Positions 15,975 to 24,597 of a stretch of 64,000 nucleotides of DNA are shown here, piece after piece. Source of the stretch: Microbacterium sp. 1.5R (GTDB lineage Bacteria; Actinomycetota; Actinomycetes; Actinomycetales; Microbacteriaceae). Location: positions 2,014,595 through 2,078,594 of the forward strand of contig NZ_VDRC01000001.1 in the NCBI RefSeq assembly GCF_007667425.1. Direction: 5' to 3'. Under the pieces are notes generated by a model, which was given only the letters and a program-made list of their open reading frames with translations, did no database searches and was not told the origin of the DNA. Every line of letters starts with the position of its first letter. The first letter of the stretch is position 1. Made by a program: the position numbers and the translations under genes.

Positions 15975-16066
15975 GACTGAGCGCTCTGAATACACGGATC
16001 GCCGGGACGGAAGCGCCGAAATGCAACGGGGTCAAGGGAAAAAGGGGAGAGGTATACCTTCGAATC
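15975..16066. promoter_or_regulatory. Divergent promoter region of the glycosyltransferase cluster
   Basis: This 92-nt AT-richer gap separates the leftward four-gene and rightward three-gene operons. TATACC (16053-16058) lies 8 nt before the rightward ATG and could be a -10 box of a leaderless transcript. GGGGAGAGG (16044-16052) is an alternative but distant ribosome-binding site. Confidence 0.45.
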
Positions 16067-16996
16067 ATGACCCCTTCTGCCCCTGACGTCACGACCATTG
16101 CGTCCGCCGGGTCGGCGGTGCTAGGACGCCGTCAGCACTATGGGGAGTTCTACGGTCTCTCTCCGCTTCCCGACAGTTTCGGGGTCGTCCTGGGCAACTG
16201 CCAGGCCGAATCGCTGCGGGTGGTCATGGACGCCCCTGACCGACGATTCATCCGCGTTCCGCCGGTGCACGAGATGACCGCCGAAGACGCCCGTCTCCTG
16301 CACGCTCTCGTGCCGGCTGCGCACACGGTGGTCACGCAACCGGTGCGCGACGACTACCACGATCTGCCTCTCGGCTCGCGTCAGGTCGCCGCGGCCACCT
16401 CCGCCAGGGTGCTCACGGTGACCCCGGTGAGGTTCGCCGGGCTGCACCCGTTCCAGGCGGCGATCCGGGTTCCCGGCATCGAGGAGAATCCGCCCATCGT
16501 GGCGTATCACGACATCCGCACTCTGGCCGCAGCCGCCGGCATCCCCGTCTCGTCGTCGATCGACCCTGAGGCGGTGCGGGCCATCGGCCGCGCCTCGGTC
16601 GACGTGCTGCGCACCCGGGAGGCCACCACCGACATCCGCGTCTCCGACCTCTTCGACGCCGTCACGGCCGACCACGCCCGCACCGTCAACCACCCCGGAA
16701 ACGCGGTCTGGCTGCCGCTCGGAGCGCGCGTGCTCGACCTCCTGGGCGATGCCGACGGACCGATCGACCCCGGGCGCCCGCTGCTCGGCGCCGTGCGCGC
16801 ACCGCTCGCTCCCGAGGTCGTCGAGGCGTGGGACCTGCCCGACGAGCCGCGGGCGCACTGGATCGTCGAGGGGGAGACCGTCGACGATGCGGAGGTGCGA
16901 GAGGCGCACCTGGCCTGGTACGCCGCGCATCCCGCCTTCGTGGCAGCGGCGATCGAGCGTCTCGCGCCACTGCTCGCCGTCTGGCGGGCCGCGTGA
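16067..16996 (+). CDS. WcbI-like polysaccharide biosynthesis protein (putative acetyltransferase)
   Basis: 309 residues. VVLGNCQAESLRVVM near residue 41 is the hallmark GNCQ motif of the WcbI family, and TQPVRDDYHDLPLG plus a conserved-looking HPGNAVW late in the protein fit it. WcbI-like proteins occur in capsule and exopolysaccharide clusters and bind CoA; acetyltransfer is inferred from the family. It starts a rightward operon with two more transferases (GTGA overlap downstream) and shares the intergenic region with the leftward four-gene run. Confidence 0.78.
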   Translation: MTPSAPDVTTIASAGSAVLGRRQHYGEFYGLSPLPDSFGVVLGNCQAESLRVVMDAPDRRFIRVPPVHEMTAEDARLLHALVPAAHTVVTQPVRDDYHDLPLGSRQVAAATSARVLTVTPVRFAGLHPFQAAIRVPGIEENPPIVAYHDIRTLAAAAGIPVSSSIDPEAVRAIGRASVDVLRTREATTDIRVSDLFDAVTADHARTVNHPGNAVWLPLGARVLDLLGDADGPIDPGRPLLGAVRAPLAPEVVEAWDLPDEPRAHWIVEGETVDDAEVREAHLAWYAAHPAFVAAAIERLAPLLAVWRAA

Positions 16997-17964
16997 CCGG
17001 CGCGCCGCTGCTGCTCGTCCACCCCGGCGGTCACGGTGTCGCCGTCTACGCCCGCGAGATGGCCTCCGCGATCGGCGGTCTCGCTGACGTGCGCACCGTG
17101 GAGCCGAGCGGGCTCGCCGCCCTGCCGGACGGCACCGCCGTGCACGCGCACTTCACCGACCGCCTCTGGGGTGTCTCCCCCGAGGAGGCCGCGCGGGAGT
17201 TCGCCGCTCTCGCGGCGCGATTGCGGATGAGCGTCACCCTGCACGACGTGCCGCAGGAATCGGACGGCGAGCGCAACCGCCCTCGGCGCCGGTCCGCCTA
17301 TGCGCTCGTCGCCGGGGCCGCCGTCGGTGTCGTCGTGAACAGCGAGCACGAACAGGCGCTGCTGCGCGAGGAGGACGTGTGGTCGGGGCCGGCCACCGCG
17401 ATCCCGCTCCCGGTGGAGGGGGATGCGGATGCCGCGCAGCCGCGCTCCGACGGGTCGGTCGGGGTGCTCGGATACTTCTACCCGGGCAAGGGACACGACG
17501 AGGCGGCGGATGCGGCGGCCGCAGCCGGCATCCCCAAGCTCACCGTGCTCGGACGAGCGTCCGACGGCCACGCCGGAGAGCTCGAGACGTTCGTGCGCCG
17601 CGCCGCCGACCGCGGCGTCGAGGTCGACGTCACCGGGTGGCTCGACGATGAGGAGATCGCCCGGCGCGGGCGCGCAGTGGCGGTGCCGGTGATCGCGCAC
17701 CGTCATATCTCGGCATCCGGTTCCCTCGCCTCGTGGATCGGCTGGGGTCGGCGCCCGGTCGCCGTGCGCAACCGCTACATCGACGAGATGGCGCGCCTGC
17801 GCCCCGGCACCCTCTCCGTTGTCGACGAGCCGGTGCTCGCCCCAGCGCTGCGCGACGCCGCCGACCACCCTGCGACGACCTGGCACGGACTCGCTCGACT
17901 GCCGCACTCGCGGACGGACGCCGCAGACGCCTACCTGCGGCTGTGGGACGGGCTGGGATCGTGA
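16993..17964 (+). CDS. Putative GT-B glycosyltransferase
   Basis: 323 residues from GTG 16993, overlapping the upstream stop by 4 nt. HPGGHGVAVYAREMASAI is a GT4-type N-terminal loop, VTLHDVPQE and VVVNSEHE follow, and GYFYPGKGHDEAADAAAAAG resembles the donor-domain start of GT4 enzymes. The usual C-terminal E(x7)E is replaced by AHRHISASGSLASWIGWGRRPVAV. It is a recognisable but diverged glycosyltransferase, probably acting with the flanking GT2. Confidence 0.7.
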   Translation: MTGAPLLLVHPGGHGVAVYAREMASAIGGLADVRTVEPSGLAALPDGTAVHAHFTDRLWGVSPEEAAREFAALAARLRMSVTLHDVPQESDGERNRPRRRSAYALVAGAAVGVVVNSEHEQALLREEDVWSGPATAIPLPVEGDADAAQPRSDGSVGVLGYFYPGKGHDEAADAAAAAGIPKLTVLGRASDGHAGELETFVRRAADRGVEVDVTGWLDDEEIARRGRAVAVPVIAHRHISASGSLASWIGWGRRPVAVRNRYIDEMARLRPGTLSVVDEPVLAPALRDAADHPATTWHGLARLPHSRTDAADAYLRLWDGLGS

Positions 17965-19259
17965 CCGAGCGGTGGGTCGTCGGCAACGGGTGGGATGCGA
18001 TGGACGGCGTGGTACCCGACCGTCTGCCCCGCGTCTCGGTCATCGTGTCGCACTACGACCAGCCGGGCGAGCTCGCCCGCACCCTGCATGCACTCGCCGC
18101 GCAGGACTACCCGCCGGAGCTGCTCGAGATCGTCGTCGCCGACGACGGGTCGCCCGGTGATGTCGTCGTGCCCGAAGGAGTGACGCTCGTGCGGCAGGAG
18201 GACCGCGGGTTCCGCCTCGCCGCGGTGCGCAACCTCGGCGCGCGGGCGAGCAGCGGCCAGGTGCTGTGCTTCCTCGACGCCGACACCGCGCCCGAGCCCG
18301 GATACGTGCGCGCTCTCTCCCGCTTGCCCGCTCTGCTGCCGGATGCGGTCGTGGTCGGTCGCCGCCGCCACGCCGACTTCTCGGGCGTCGCGGTCGAGGT
18401 GCCGATCGTCGAGGCCGCTGCAGGTCGCGAGCTGCCGGAGCCCGCGTGGCTGGCCGACGAGTATGCAAGGAACCGGAACCTGCTCGATGCCGATGACCGC
18501 TCCTACCGGTTCGTGATCGGCGCGGTCATCGGCTGCTCCCGTCGCCTGTTCGACGAGGCGGGCGGGTTCGACGAGACCTTCACGTCCTACGGCGGCGAGG
18601 ACTGGGAGTGGGCGCACCGCATGTGGCAGGCGGGCGCGGTGTTCGCGCATGTGCCGGATGCCGTCGCCTGGCACGACGGGCCCGAGTGGGCGGGTCGTGA
18701 CGGCTCCGGCGTCGACCGCGCCAACGTCCAGACCCTGCGACTGCAGGCGTCGATCCCGGTGCCGGGGTCGTCGCCGCGCGCGCTGTGGTCGGGGGCGGCC
18801 GACCTCGTCGTGCGACTCCACGGCGAGCACTCGTCGGCGGCGCTGTTCATCGTCGCGGACTCGCTGTTCGAGGCCTTCCCTCGCGCACGGCTGCTGCTCG
18901 ACGAGGTGCCTTCCGTGCTCGCCGATGACCCGCGAGTGCTCGTCGCGACGGACGATGTCGACGCCCGGGTCGTCTGGGAGATGCAGCGCCCCGTCGTCGT
19001 CTCGGAGGCGCCGTGGATCGTCGACGTCGTGCGGCGGCTCGGCTCGGGACACGTGGGATCGATCGAGCTCGTCACCGACGTCGACTCACCGCTCGGATAC
19101 CTCCGCTCGCGCCGAGCGACGCGACGCGCGGAGCGCTGGGGTACCGAGGACGGATTCGAGACCCGGCGGATGAGGGCCGTCGGCATCCATCCGCTGCGCG
19201 CGGATCCGCGGGTCGAGGCCTGGGTCGGCGGCTGGGGCGGCGTCGGCTCGTTCTGCTGA
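17961..19259 (+). CDS. GT2-family glycosyltransferase with C-terminal extension
   Basis: 432 residues from GTG 17961 (GTGA overlap). GT-A domain in the first 270 residues: VSVIVSHYDQPGELARTL, VVADDGSP, FLDADTAPEPGYV (metal motif DAD), GAVIGCSRRLFDEAGGFDETF and YGGEDWEW. The remaining 160 residues are not recognised; they contain a second alpha/beta-like segment without clear motifs. It closes the rightward operon and is convergent with the helicase gene, separated by 25 nt and a weak inverted repeat. Confidence 0.82.
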   Translation: MTERWVVGNGWDAMDGVVPDRLPRVSVIVSHYDQPGELARTLHALAAQDYPPELLEIVVADDGSPGDVVVPEGVTLVRQEDRGFRLAAVRNLGARASSGQVLCFLDADTAPEPGYVRALSRLPALLPDAVVVGRRRHADFSGVAVEVPIVEAAAGRELPEPAWLADEYARNRNLLDADDRSYRFVIGAVIGCSRRLFDEAGGFDETFTSYGGEDWEWAHRMWQAGAVFAHVPDAVAWHDGPEWAGRDGSGVDRANVQTLRLQASIPVPGSSPRALWSGAADLVVRLHGEHSSAALFIVADSLFEAFPRARLLLDEVPSVLADDPRVLVATDDVDARVVWEMQRPVVVSEAPWIVDVVRRLGSGHVGSIELVTDVDSPLGYLRSRRATRRAERWGTEDGFETRRMRAVGIHPLRADPRVEAWVGGWGGVGSFC

Positions 19260-19284
19260 CCGACCGGCCGCCGCGGCACGGGCG

Positions 19285-21789
19285 TTACAGCCGGTCGACC
19301 GCCGTCACGGTGACCACGGCCGCTCCCTCCTCGTCGGAGGCCGCGAGGTCGACGGTCGCCGAGATGCCCCAGTCGTGGTCGCCGGCCGGGTCGTCGATGA
19401 TCTGTCGAACGGTCCATTCGGTCGCGCCCTCCGTGAGGAGGAGCAGCTGCGAACTGCGCGCGTTCGCGGCGGTGAGGATCTCGTCGTGATCGGCGAAGTA
19501 CCCGTCCAGCGCGTCCGACCATGCATCGGCGCCGAAGGCGGGGTCGAGGTCGCCGAGGGCGGCGACGTCCTCGCGGGCGGCGAGCTGCACCCGGCGGAAC
19601 AGCTCGTTGCGCACGAGGATGCGGAAGGCGCGGACGTTCGCGGTGAGGCGCTTGGGGGCTGGTGGCACGATCGGCTCGTCGTCGTGGCCCTGCGGGACCC
19701 CGGCCACGAGCTCCTCCCACTCGTCGAGCAGGCTGGAATCGACCTGACGCACGAGCTCGCCGAGCCACTCGATGAGGTCACGCAGATCCTCGTCCTTCAG
19801 CTCTTCCGGGATGGTCTGCGAGGCTGCGCGGTAGGCGTCGGAGAGGTAGCGCAGCACGACGCCTTCGGAGCGAGCGATCTTGTAGAGGGCGACGTATTCC
19901 CCGAACGACATGGCCCGCTCGTACATGTCGCGCACGACGGATTTCGGATGCAGCTCGAAGTCGCGGATCCACGGCTGCGCAGCACTGTACGTCTCGAAAG
20001 CGGCCGTCAGCAGCTCGTCCAGGGGCCTCGGGTACGTCACCTCCTCGAGCAGCTCCATGCGCTCGTCGTACTCGATGCCCTCGCGCTTCATCGCCGCCAC
20101 GGCCTCGCCCCGTGCCAGGAACTCCTGCTGGCCGAGCACCGCCCGGGGGTCATCGAGGGTGGCCTCGACGATCGAGATCATGTCGAGCGCATACGACCCC
20201 GTGCCCGTGCCGGCGGTGGGATCGGGGTCGAGCAGGTCGAACGCCGCGAGGGCGAATGGCGACAGCGGCTGGTTGAGGGCGAAGTTCGGCTGCAGGTCGA
20301 CCGTGAGGCGGATATCTCCGTCGGGCGTGCGCTCCACGACCTCGGACTCGAGCAGGGTGCGGTAGATCCCGATCGCTCGCCGGGCCAGCTCGCGCTGCCG
20401 TGCGCGCGGCTCATGGTTGTCGTATACCAGGGAGCGCATGTTCGCGAACACGTCGCCGCCGCGGGCTATCACGTTGAGCATCATGGCGCTCGTGATCTGC
20501 ATGTGCGAGGTCAGCGTCTCGGGCTCCGCGTCGATGAGCTTGCGGAACGACGGCTCGCCCCACGACACGAACCCGTCCGGAGCCTTCTTGCGGATGATCT
20601 TCCGCTTCTTCTTCGGGTCGTCGCCGGCCTTCTTGATCGCCGCGATGTTCTCGCTCTCGTGCTCCGGGGCCTGCGCCACGACCGTTCCGGCGGTGTCGTA
20701 TCCGGCACGCCCCGCCCGACCCGCGATCTGGTGGAACTCGCGCGCGTTGAGCTGCCGCATCCTTGTGCCGTCGAACTTCGTCAGCGCCGTGAGCAGCACC
20801 GTGCGGATCGGCACGTTGATGCCGACGCCCAGGGTGTCGGTGCCGCAGATCACGCGCAGCAGGCCGCGCTGCGCGAGCTGTTCGACCAGGCGGCGGTACT
20901 TAGGCAGCATCCCGGCGTGGTGCACGCCGATGCCAGCGCGCAGGAAGCGCGAGAGGGTCTTGCCGAACGCCGTCGTGAAACGGAAGCCGCCGATCAGCGC
21001 CGCGATCTCGTCACGCTGCTCGCGCGTCGCGACCTTCGTGCTCGACAGCGCCTGCGCGCGCTCCATCGCCGCGGCCTGCGAGAAATGCACGACGTAGATC
21101 GGCGCCTGACCGGTGCCCAGCAGATCGTCGATGGTCTCGTGGATCGGGGTGGTCTCGTAGAAGAAGTGCAGCGGCACAGGTCGTTCGACACCGGTGACGG
21201 ATGCCGTCTCGCGGCCGGTCCGCCGGGTGAGGTCGGACGCGAGCTGCGTGACGTCGCCGAGGGTCGCCGACATGAGGATGAACTGCGCCTGCGGCAGTTC
21301 GAGCAGCGGCACCTGCCACGCCCACCCGCGGTCAGGGTCGGCGTAGAAGTGGAACTCGTCCATGACGACCTGCTGCACCGCGGCATCCGGTCCTTGCCGC
21401 AGTGCGAGGTTCGCGAGGATCTCGGCCGTGCAGCAGATGATGGGGGCGTCGGGGTTCACCGACGAGTCACCGGTGATCATGCCGACGTTCGCGGCGCCGA
21501 ACACGTCGACGAGGGCGAAGAACTTCTCGCTCACGAGCGCCTTGATCGGGGCGGTGTAGTACGAGCGACGCCCGGTGACGAGCGCGGCGTAGTGCGCGCC
21601 CACCGCGACCAGCGACTTCCCCGTGCCCGTCGGGGTCGAGAGGATGAGGTTGTTGCCGGAGGCGATCTCGATCAACGCCTCGTCCTGCGCGGGATACAGG
21701 GTGATGCCGGTTGACTCGACCCAGTCGACGAACGCCGTGTAGACGGCATCCGCATCGGATCCGTCGGTCAGAGTCGCGCCGAGGAGCAT
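19285..21789 (-). CDS. DEAD/DEAH-box helicase with DUF3516-type C-terminus
   Basis: 834 residues, SKI2-like superfamily 2 helicase. Walker A STPTGTGKS near residue 52, DEFH box in VVMDEFHFYAD, motif III MSATLGD, motif V GTDTLGVGINVP and motif VI HQIAGRAGRAGYD are all present. The large C-terminal region contains the DUF3516-type domain found in actinobacterial homologues. Predicted ATP-dependent RNA (or DNA) unwinding in the cytosol. It is monocistronic, with a palindromic repeat in its upstream gap. Confidence 0.9.
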   Translation of the reverse strand: MLLGATLTDGSDADAVYTAFVDWVESTGITLYPAQDEALIEIASGNNLILSTPTGTGKSLVAVGAHYAALVTGRRSYYTAPIKALVSEKFFALVDVFGAANVGMITGDSSVNPDAPIICCTAEILANLALRQGPDAAVQQVVMDEFHFYADPDRGWAWQVPLLELPQAQFILMSATLGDVTQLASDLTRRTGRETASVTGVERPVPLHFFYETTPIHETIDDLLGTGQAPIYVVHFSQAAAMERAQALSSTKVATREQRDEIAALIGGFRFTTAFGKTLSRFLRAGIGVHHAGMLPKYRRLVEQLAQRGLLRVICGTDTLGVGINVPIRTVLLTALTKFDGTRMRQLNAREFHQIAGRAGRAGYDTAGTVVAQAPEHESENIAAIKKAGDDPKKKRKIIRKKAPDGFVSWGEPSFRKLIDAEPETLTSHMQITSAMMLNVIARGGDVFANMRSLVYDNHEPRARQRELARRAIGIYRTLLESEVVERTPDGDIRLTVDLQPNFALNQPLSPFALAAFDLLDPDPTAGTGTGSYALDMISIVEATLDDPRAVLGQQEFLARGEAVAAMKREGIEYDERMELLEEVTYPRPLDELLTAAFETYSAAQPWIRDFELHPKSVVRDMYERAMSFGEYVALYKIARSEGVVLRYLSDAYRAASQTIPEELKDEDLRDLIEWLGELVRQVDSSLLDEWEELVAGVPQGHDDEPIVPPAPKRLTANVRAFRILVRNELFRRVQLAAREDVAALGDLDPAFGADAWSDALDGYFADHDEILTAANARSSQLLLLTEGATEWTVRQIIDDPAGDHDWGISATVDLAASDEEGAAVVTVTAVDRL

Positions 21790-21815
21790 CCTCCGATCCT
21801 TTCATCCCGCCGCGT

Positions 21816-21913
21816 GCGCGGTCGCGCGTTCGCGCATTCGCGACGGGAGGCGATCTCCGCGATGGGCGGAGGAATCTCGGGGAATCGTCCGCCCGACGGC
21901 GAGAAGACCGCCT
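21816..21913. repeat. Palindromic element, copy A
   Basis: A GCGCGGTCGCGCG segment (21816-21828) is followed by 26-nt arms 21845-21870 and 21888-21913 that are largely complementary. The loop-proximal arm ends are GGGCGGA and TCCGCCC. It shares order and sequence with copy B at 23657-23746 and, more weakly, with copy C at 5730-5790. It lies between the sigma-factor gene and the helicase gene. Confidence 0.7.
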
Positions 21914-21945
21914 GAGCCCGTCGGATGCCGATGCCCGCCGCTCGC

Positions 21946-22797
21946 TCAAATGGTCATGCCCGCCAGACGCTCGGGGTCGGCGAGCACCTGCAGGTCGATG
22001 ATCCGCCCGTCCTCGATGTCGAATGCCATGAGCGACACGATGCGGTCGCCGAAGGATGCCGCGACCCCGGGCCGTCCGTCGATGAGCACCGGCGAGGAAT
22101 GCGCGGCGAGACGGGCGGCGAGCACAGCCTGCGCCCCGATCTCGGCGGATCCGTGCAGTGTCTGCGTGCTCGTGCCGTAGTCGGCATGGAGTGTGGCCTC
22201 GTCGTGGAGCAGCCCGAGGAGCGCGGCCAGATCGCCCTCCTGCGCCGCGGTCAGCCAGGCCTCGACCAGCGCGCGTCCTCGGCGGCGGTCGGCCCGATCG
22301 GGCACCGAGGCCTCGCGGAGCCGTCGTCGCGCCCGCGATGCCAGCTGTCGTGCGGCATCGGGAGAGCGGTCGACGGCGCGTGCGACCTCGTCGAACGGCT
22401 GGCCGAACACGTCATGCAGCACGAAGGCGATCCGCTCCGCCGGCGTCAGCGCGTCCAGCACGACGAGCAGCGCCACGTTGACGCGGTCGGACCGGTCGAC
22501 GAGGTCGGCGAGATCCGGTGCCGTGTCGACGGGCTCGTCGCGCCACGGCTCGATGTTCCACGACTGCTCTCGGGTCGACCGCGGAGCCCGGAGCAGGTCG
22601 AGACTGATCCGCGACACCACGGTGGTGCACCACGCGTCGAGGTTGTCGATCGCGTCGGCATCTGATCGGGCGAGGCGCAGCCAGGTCTCCTGCACGGCAT
22701 CGTCGGCATCGGCGCTCGATCCCAGCATCCTGATCGCGATCGCCCGCAGTCGTGGTCGAGCCGCTTCGAACCTCTCGGCCAGCTCTTCGTCGTTCAT
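21946..22797 (-). CDS. sigJ-like: ECF sigma factor, ECF41/SigJ type with SnoaL-like C-terminal domain
   Basis: 283 residues. Sigma region 2 (RLRAIAIRMLGSSADADDAVQETWLRL) and region 4 (ALTPAERIAFVLHDVFGQPFDEVARAVDRSPDAARQLASRARRRL) are followed by a fused SnoaL-like domain (about 165-283). It ends with DPERL, matching the NPDKL-like motif of ECF41 factors, where the C-terminal domain controls activity in place of an anti-sigma factor. Divergent from an NAD(P)-binding oxidoreductase, the usual ECF41 partner class. Both genes have a TGTCACA-N16-CGTC promoter, so it should drive itself and its neighbour. Confidence 0.92.
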   Translation of the reverse strand: MNDEELAERFEAARPRLRAIAIRMLGSSADADDAVQETWLRLARSDADAIDNLDAWCTTVVSRISLDLLRAPRSTREQSWNIEPWRDEPVDTAPDLADLVDRSDRVNVALLVVLDALTPAERIAFVLHDVFGQPFDEVARAVDRSPDAARQLASRARRRLREASVPDRADRRRGRALVEAWLTAAQEGDLAALLGLLHDEATLHADYGTSTQTLHGSAEIGAQAVLAARLAAHSSPVLIDGRPGVAASFGDRIVSLMAFDIEDGRIIDLQVLADPERLAGMTI

Positions 22798-22823
22798 GTC
22801 ACATCTCCCCGTCGCCGCTCGTC
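22797..22823 (+). promoter_or_regulatory. ECF41-type promoter of the oxidoreductase gene
   Basis: TGTCACA at 22797-22803, 16-nt spacer, CGTC at 22820-22823. This matches the reported ECF41 consensus exactly. The -35 element overlaps the first base of the sigma-factor start codon on the other strand. The 5' UTR to ATG 22890 is about 60 nt. Confidence 0.85.
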
Positions 22824-22831
22824 ATGATCTC

Positions 22832-22858
22832 GACGGATGCGGCGGCCGAGATGTGACA
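22832..22858 (-). promoter_or_regulatory. ECF41-type autoregulatory promoter of the sigma-factor gene
   Basis: On the minus strand TGTCACA (22858-22852) is followed by exactly 16 nt and CGTC (22835-22832). The sigma-factor ATG lies 35 nt downstream at 22797. The two promoters face away from each other and their core elements do not overlap. Confidence 0.85.
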
Positions 22859-22889
22859 GGCCATCGCGATACAAGGAAGGAAGACCATC

Positions 22890-23654
22890 ATGAGCACTCC
22901 CATTCTCGTCACCGGAGGCACCGGGAACATCGGACGCCACACGGTTCCGCTGCTGCGCGCCGCGGGCAGCGAGGTGCGCATCCTCAGCAGGAACGCGGAT
23001 GCCGACGCCGCCGGCATCCGCTCGTTCGAAGGAGACACCGTGAAGGGGACCGGTCTCGCCGAGGCGCTCGACGGCGTCGAGACGGTGCTGCACCTTGCCG
23101 GCGGCGCGAAGGGCGACGACATCGCGGCACGGAACCTCGTCGCGGCAACCCGGCGGGCGGGCGTCCGGCATCTGATCCTCATCTCGGTCGTCGGTGCGGA
23201 TGGGATGCCGATCGGCTACTTCCGCATGAAGGCGGCCGCCGAACGCGCGTTCGCGGAGTCCGGCATCCCGTGGACCGTGCTGCGCGTGGCGCAGCTGCAC
23301 GACTTCGCTCTGCCGATGGTGAAGGTGCTGTCGGGCATGCGTATCGCACCGCGCGGGCTGCGTTTCGAGACCGTCGGAGTGGATGCCGTCGCCGAACGCC
23401 TCGCAGAGCTGACGCTCGGTGCACCCGCCGGTCGTGTCGCGGATCTCGCCGGCCCCGAGGTGCAGGAGGTCGCGGATCTGGTGCGGGCGTTCGACGCGGC
23501 GCGCGGGCGAACCCGTCGACTGATGCCTCTGCGCATTCCCGGTGCCGTCGGTCGCGCCTACCGCGCGGGTGACAACCTCGCCGACGAGACGGCGGTGCGC
23601 GTGGGGACGACCTGGGTGGAGTTCCTGGGAGAGCGCACTGCTGTCAGCGCGTGA
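22890..23654 (+). CDS. NAD(P)-binding oxidoreductase/epimerase, NmrA-like
   Basis: 254 residues of the atypical SDR (NmrA/HSCARG-like) type. TGGTGNIGRHTVPLL is the dinucleotide motif, VLHLAGGAKGDD and a YFRMKAAAE segment (YxxxK position) follow, then GVDAVAERLAEL. GGAAGG-type ribosome-binding site at 22873-22880. Enzymes of this class, with carboxymuconolactone decarboxylases and epimerases, are the common genomic partners and targets of ECF41 sigma factors; the promoter upstream supports this. The substrate is unknown. Confidence 0.85.
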   Translation: MSTPILVTGGTGNIGRHTVPLLRAAGSEVRILSRNADADAAGIRSFEGDTVKGTGLAEALDGVETVLHLAGGAKGDDIAARNLVAATRRAGVRHLILISVVGADGMPIGYFRMKAAAERAFAESGIPWTVLRVAQLHDFALPMVKVLSGMRIAPRGLRFETVGVDAVAERLAELTLGAPAGRVADLAGPEVQEVADLVRAFDAARGRTRRLMPLRIPGAVGRAYRAGDNLADETAVRVGTTWVEFLGERTAVSA

Positions 23655-23656
23655 GA

Positions 23657-23746
23657 GCGCGGTCGCGCGCTCGCGAAGGGAGGCGATCTCCCCGATGGGA
23701 GGAAGGATGCGGCGGGGTTCTCCTCCCGACGGCGAGAACTCCTCCC
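23657..23746. repeat. Palindromic element, copy B, between convergent genes
   Basis: GCGCGGTCGCGCG (23657-23669), then arms 23678-23703 and 23721-23746. The first arm is near-identical to that of copy A (GGGAGGCGATCTCC and GATGGG shared). The loop-proximal pairs are GGGAGGA/TCCTCCC here versus GGGCGGA/TCCGCCC in copy A, a compensatory change. In this position it may also act as a bidirectional terminator. Confidence 0.75.
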
Positions 23747-23771
23747 TCGGCGCGCAGGCCGGGGCGGGACC

Positions 23772-24485
23772 TCAGACCGAGGTCGCGGCGCGCAGCGCGA
23801 TGCGGATCATGTCGCCGAACGTCTGCTCGCGCTCCTGAGCGGTCGTCTCCTCACCGGTGACGATGTGGTCGGAGACGGTGCAGATCGCGAGAGCGCGGCG
23901 CTCGTAGTACGCGGCGAGCGTGTACAGGCCGGCGGCCTCCATCTCGACGCCGAGCACCCCGTGCTTCACGAACGGCTCGGTGAGCTCGGGGCGGGTGCTG
24001 TAGAACTGGTCGCTCGAGAAGAGCAGCCCCACGTGCACGGCCGAGTCGATCGGCTCGGACTCGCTCGCCTCGACCGCCGCGCGCAGCAGGCCGAAGTCGG
24101 CGACGGGGGCGTAGTCGAGGCCGTGGAACCGCACCCGGTTGATCCCGGAGTCCGTGCAAGCGCCGTTCGCGATGACGATGTCGCGCACCGCGAGCTTCTC
24201 GGTCAGCGCCCCGCACGACCCGACGCGCACGATGGTCTCGACGCCGTAGGAGTCGAACAGCTCGTTCGCGTAGATCGCCATCGACGGCTGCCCCATGCCC
24301 GACCCCTGCACCGAGACGCGGTGCCCCTGCCACGTGCCGGTGAATCCCAGCATCCCCCGGGTCTCCGAGTAGATCTCGGCATCCTCGAGGAAGGTCTCCG
24401 CGATCCACTTCGCCCGCAGCGGGTCGCCGGGAAACAGGACGACAGGGGCGATCTGGCCGGGCTCTGCGGCGATGTGCGTGCTCAT
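23772..24485 (-). CDS. deoD: Purine-nucleoside phosphorylase, DeoD type
   Basis: 237 residues from ATG 24485; a longer frame reading upstream through the hairpin was rejected. HIAAEPGQIAPVVLFPGDPLRAKWIAE, GSGMGQPSMAIYANELF, VGSCGAL, GVEMEAAGLYTLAA and SDHIVTGE are the hexameric (high-molecular-mass) PNP motifs, including the catalytic Asp of SDH. It phosphorolyses purine nucleosides in salvage. Length matches the family. Monocistronic between two hairpins. Confidence 0.93.
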   Translation of the reverse strand: MSTHIAAEPGQIAPVVLFPGDPLRAKWIAETFLEDAEIYSETRGMLGFTGTWQGHRVSVQGSGMGQPSMAIYANELFDSYGVETIVRVGSCGALTEKLAVRDIVIANGACTDSGINRVRFHGLDYAPVADFGLLRAAVEASESEPIDSAVHVGLLFSSDQFYSTRPELTEPFVKHGVLGVEMEAAGLYTLAAYYERRALAICTVSDHIVTGEETTAQEREQTFGDMIRIALRAATSV

Positions 24486-24527
24486 CAGTCCAGCGTATTC
24501 GCGCCGACCGGCCCCTTTCCATGCCGC

Positions 24528-24560
24528 CCACCCCTCTACGGCCGCACAGAAGAGGGGTGG
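24528..24560. terminator. Hairpin between the AlkD-like gene and deoD
   Basis: CCACCCCTCT (24528-24537) pairs perfectly with AGAGGGGTGG (24551-24560). GAAGGGGGTGGCTCG at 24569-24583 repeats part of the right arm. Located downstream of the leftward repair gene; a terminator candidate without a T tract. Confidence 0.5.
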
Positions 24561-24597
24561 CTCGCGCAGAAGGGGGTGGCTCGGCACGCGAGGATGC

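Noticed and set aside
22797..22858. A single shared palindromic operator between sigma factor and oxidoreductase genes
   Set aside because: The TGTCACA/TGTGACA pair looks like a wide palindrome, but each half has its own CGTC exactly 16 nt inward, which fits two divergent ECF41 promoters better.
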